Source: Marinobacterium iners DSM 11526 (GTDB taxonomy: Bacteria; Pseudomonadota; Gammaproteobacteria; Pseudomonadales; Balneatricaceae). Taken from it: a stretch of 64,000 bases of DNA. This document shows, one piece after another, positions 63,378-64,000 of this stretch. The position numbers and the translations under genes are program-made. Under the pieces are notes generated by a model. The model was not told the origin of the DNA. It saw only the letters and a list, made by a program, of their open reading frames with translations, and did no database searches. The stretch's first letter is position 1; each line of letters opens with the position of its first letter. The stretch covers positions 62,001-126,000 of the forward strand of contig NZ_FNRJ01000011.1 in the NCBI RefSeq assembly GCF_900107855.1. Direction: 5' to 3'.

Positions 63378-64000
63378 CACAGATGCCTCACTAATTCGTT
63401 CATGGCCGGAAGTGAATCTTCGGTAAACAGCAGCAGCAGGTCACAACTCAAATCGCGCCCCTCGATCCGGTAACCGATGTCGATGCTTAGTGTTCGCGTC
63501 CAGCGGCTGTTCTGTTGCAGGTTCGGTATACTGCAGTGCTGGCCCAGAATCAGTGGCGAACCTTGGCCAAAACTCAGATCCAGCTGTGATCCAAGCCCGT
63601 TCAAGAAGGCGCCGATCAAGAGGTTGGCGATATCCATCATCAACTCGCGTTCGACCTGGTCGGTGATTTCACCTTCATGGCCGAGCATATAAGCCAGATC
63701 CTGACTGCTGGAGTCACTGAACATCAGCAAGGCTTCACCGGCGATGCCTGGAGCGATAAAGCCCTGACAGATAGTGGTGATCGGATTGTCTCCAGTCGCC
63801 TGATGCAACGCCATGTCGAATTCACACAGCTCAACCAACTGTACGTGGGGGATCGGCAATTCGATAAAGACCTTCAACAGCCGTGCAAGGCGATCGGCTG
63901 CCTGACCCATAGCGACGTTAGCCAGCTCCTGGTAGCTCTCGGTCAGTTCAAATGCCTGCGATACCGGGTCGAGGCCCAGGCCGCGAGTGCGGTTCAGTGG
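63377..64000 (-). CDS. CheC-like chemotaxis phosphatase, 5' end outside the window
   Basis: At least 207 residues. Although an ATG at 63910 exists, the frame continues open to the window end and the added text (ELTESYQELANVAMGQAADRL) is the usual CheC start, so the true start is beyond base 64000. CheC/CheX sites: the first half helix ELANVAMGQAA is the E-x3-N-type motif, and DQVERELMMDIANLLIGAFLNGLGSQL is the second. CheC-type proteins remove phosphate from CheY-like receivers. Coupled to the diguanylate cyclase gene, so the pair may join receiver dephosphorylation and c-di-GMP. Confidence 0.8.
   Translation of the reverse strand, partial: PLNRTRGLGLDPVSQAFELTESYQELANVAMGQAADRLARLLKVFIELPIPHVQLVELCEFDMALHQATGDNPITTICQGFIAPGIAGEALLMFSDSSSQDLAYMLGHEGEITDQVERELMMDIANLLIGAFLNGLGSQLDLSFGQGSPLILGQHCSIPNLQQNSRWTRTLSIDIGYRIEGRDLSCDLLLLFTEDSLPAMNELVRHL

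Overview
The window reads as a dense chromosomal segment of a Gram-negative, motile, probably marine or brackish gammaproteobacterium. The Oceanospirillaceae (Marinobacterium/Nitrincola-like) are my best guess, from general gene style only. Support: TamA/TamB outer-membrane assembly, class Ia NrdAB with YfaE, NhaB, an SLC13 carrier, CysPTWA, many chemotaxis and c-di-GMP proteins, and putative Zur and NrdR sites of gammaproteobacterial type. There is no phage, IS element or CRISPR array. Overlapping stop/start codons (ATGA, TGATG, GTGA, TTGA) are frequent, so many neighbours are probably translationally coupled.

Layout. (1) 1-8374: three hybrid histidine kinases in tandem; the first (cut by the window edge) ends in an HPt domain and the next two end in receiver-GGDEF modules. 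(2) 8461-14424: a zinc island made of two convergent clusters, each led by a GTTAT-N3-ATAAC Zur-like box: a His-rich outer-membrane barrel, ZnuA-like binding protein and ZnuB-like permease on +, and a Zrg-like set (ZrgA/DUF2796, LolD-type ATPase, FtsX-type permease, DUF3299) on -. No ZnuC ATPase is present. (3) 14632-21684: BdlA-like chemoreceptor, GAF-PAS-GAF hybrid kinase, receiver-(degenerate GGDEF)-EAL protein, DUF2254 membrane protein. (4) 21873-26839: tamA-tamB. (5) 26901-33265: usp and a SulP transporter on -, divergent from cysPTWA on +; a terminator-like hairpin lies inside the start of cysT.

(6) 33259-46331: an arsenic region. The minus arm is ECF sigma factor, anti-sigma factor, ArsS radical SAM enzyme, VTT-oxidoreductase fusion, two rSAM/selenodomain-associated transferases, an internally deleted DUF3047 gene, a solute:sodium symporter and an unusual metallophosphoesterase. 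The plus arm is an ArsC-ArsR fusion, ArsP-type permease, thioredoxin-like protein, a previously unmarked acr3 remnant (43986-44087), arsenic-type GAPDH and ArsJ. Together they suggest inorganic arsenate handling by 1-arseno-3-phosphoglycerate formation and export, next to an arsenosugar-type pathway under its own sigma factor. No arsM is in the window. (7) 46454-53068: chemoreceptor, SLC13 carrier converging on nhaB, NfeD plus SPFH/band-7 protein. (8) 53070-57248: PAS-PAS-GGDEF-EAL protein, amidoligase plus class I glutamine amidotransferase-like hydrolase, tRNA-Tyr. (9) 57481-61502: nrdA-nrdB-yfaE behind two NrdR-like boxes, with a hairpin/T-run between nrdA and nrdB. (10) 61700-64000: an inverted pair of DnaA-box-like sites, nth, a diguanylate cyclase and a CheC-like phosphatase running off the window.

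The best candidates for something new are the sigma-controlled ArsS cluster with its altered phosphoesterase, the acr3 fossil, the ATPase-less zinc permease cluster, and the intra-operon hairpins in cysT and between nrdA and nrdB.
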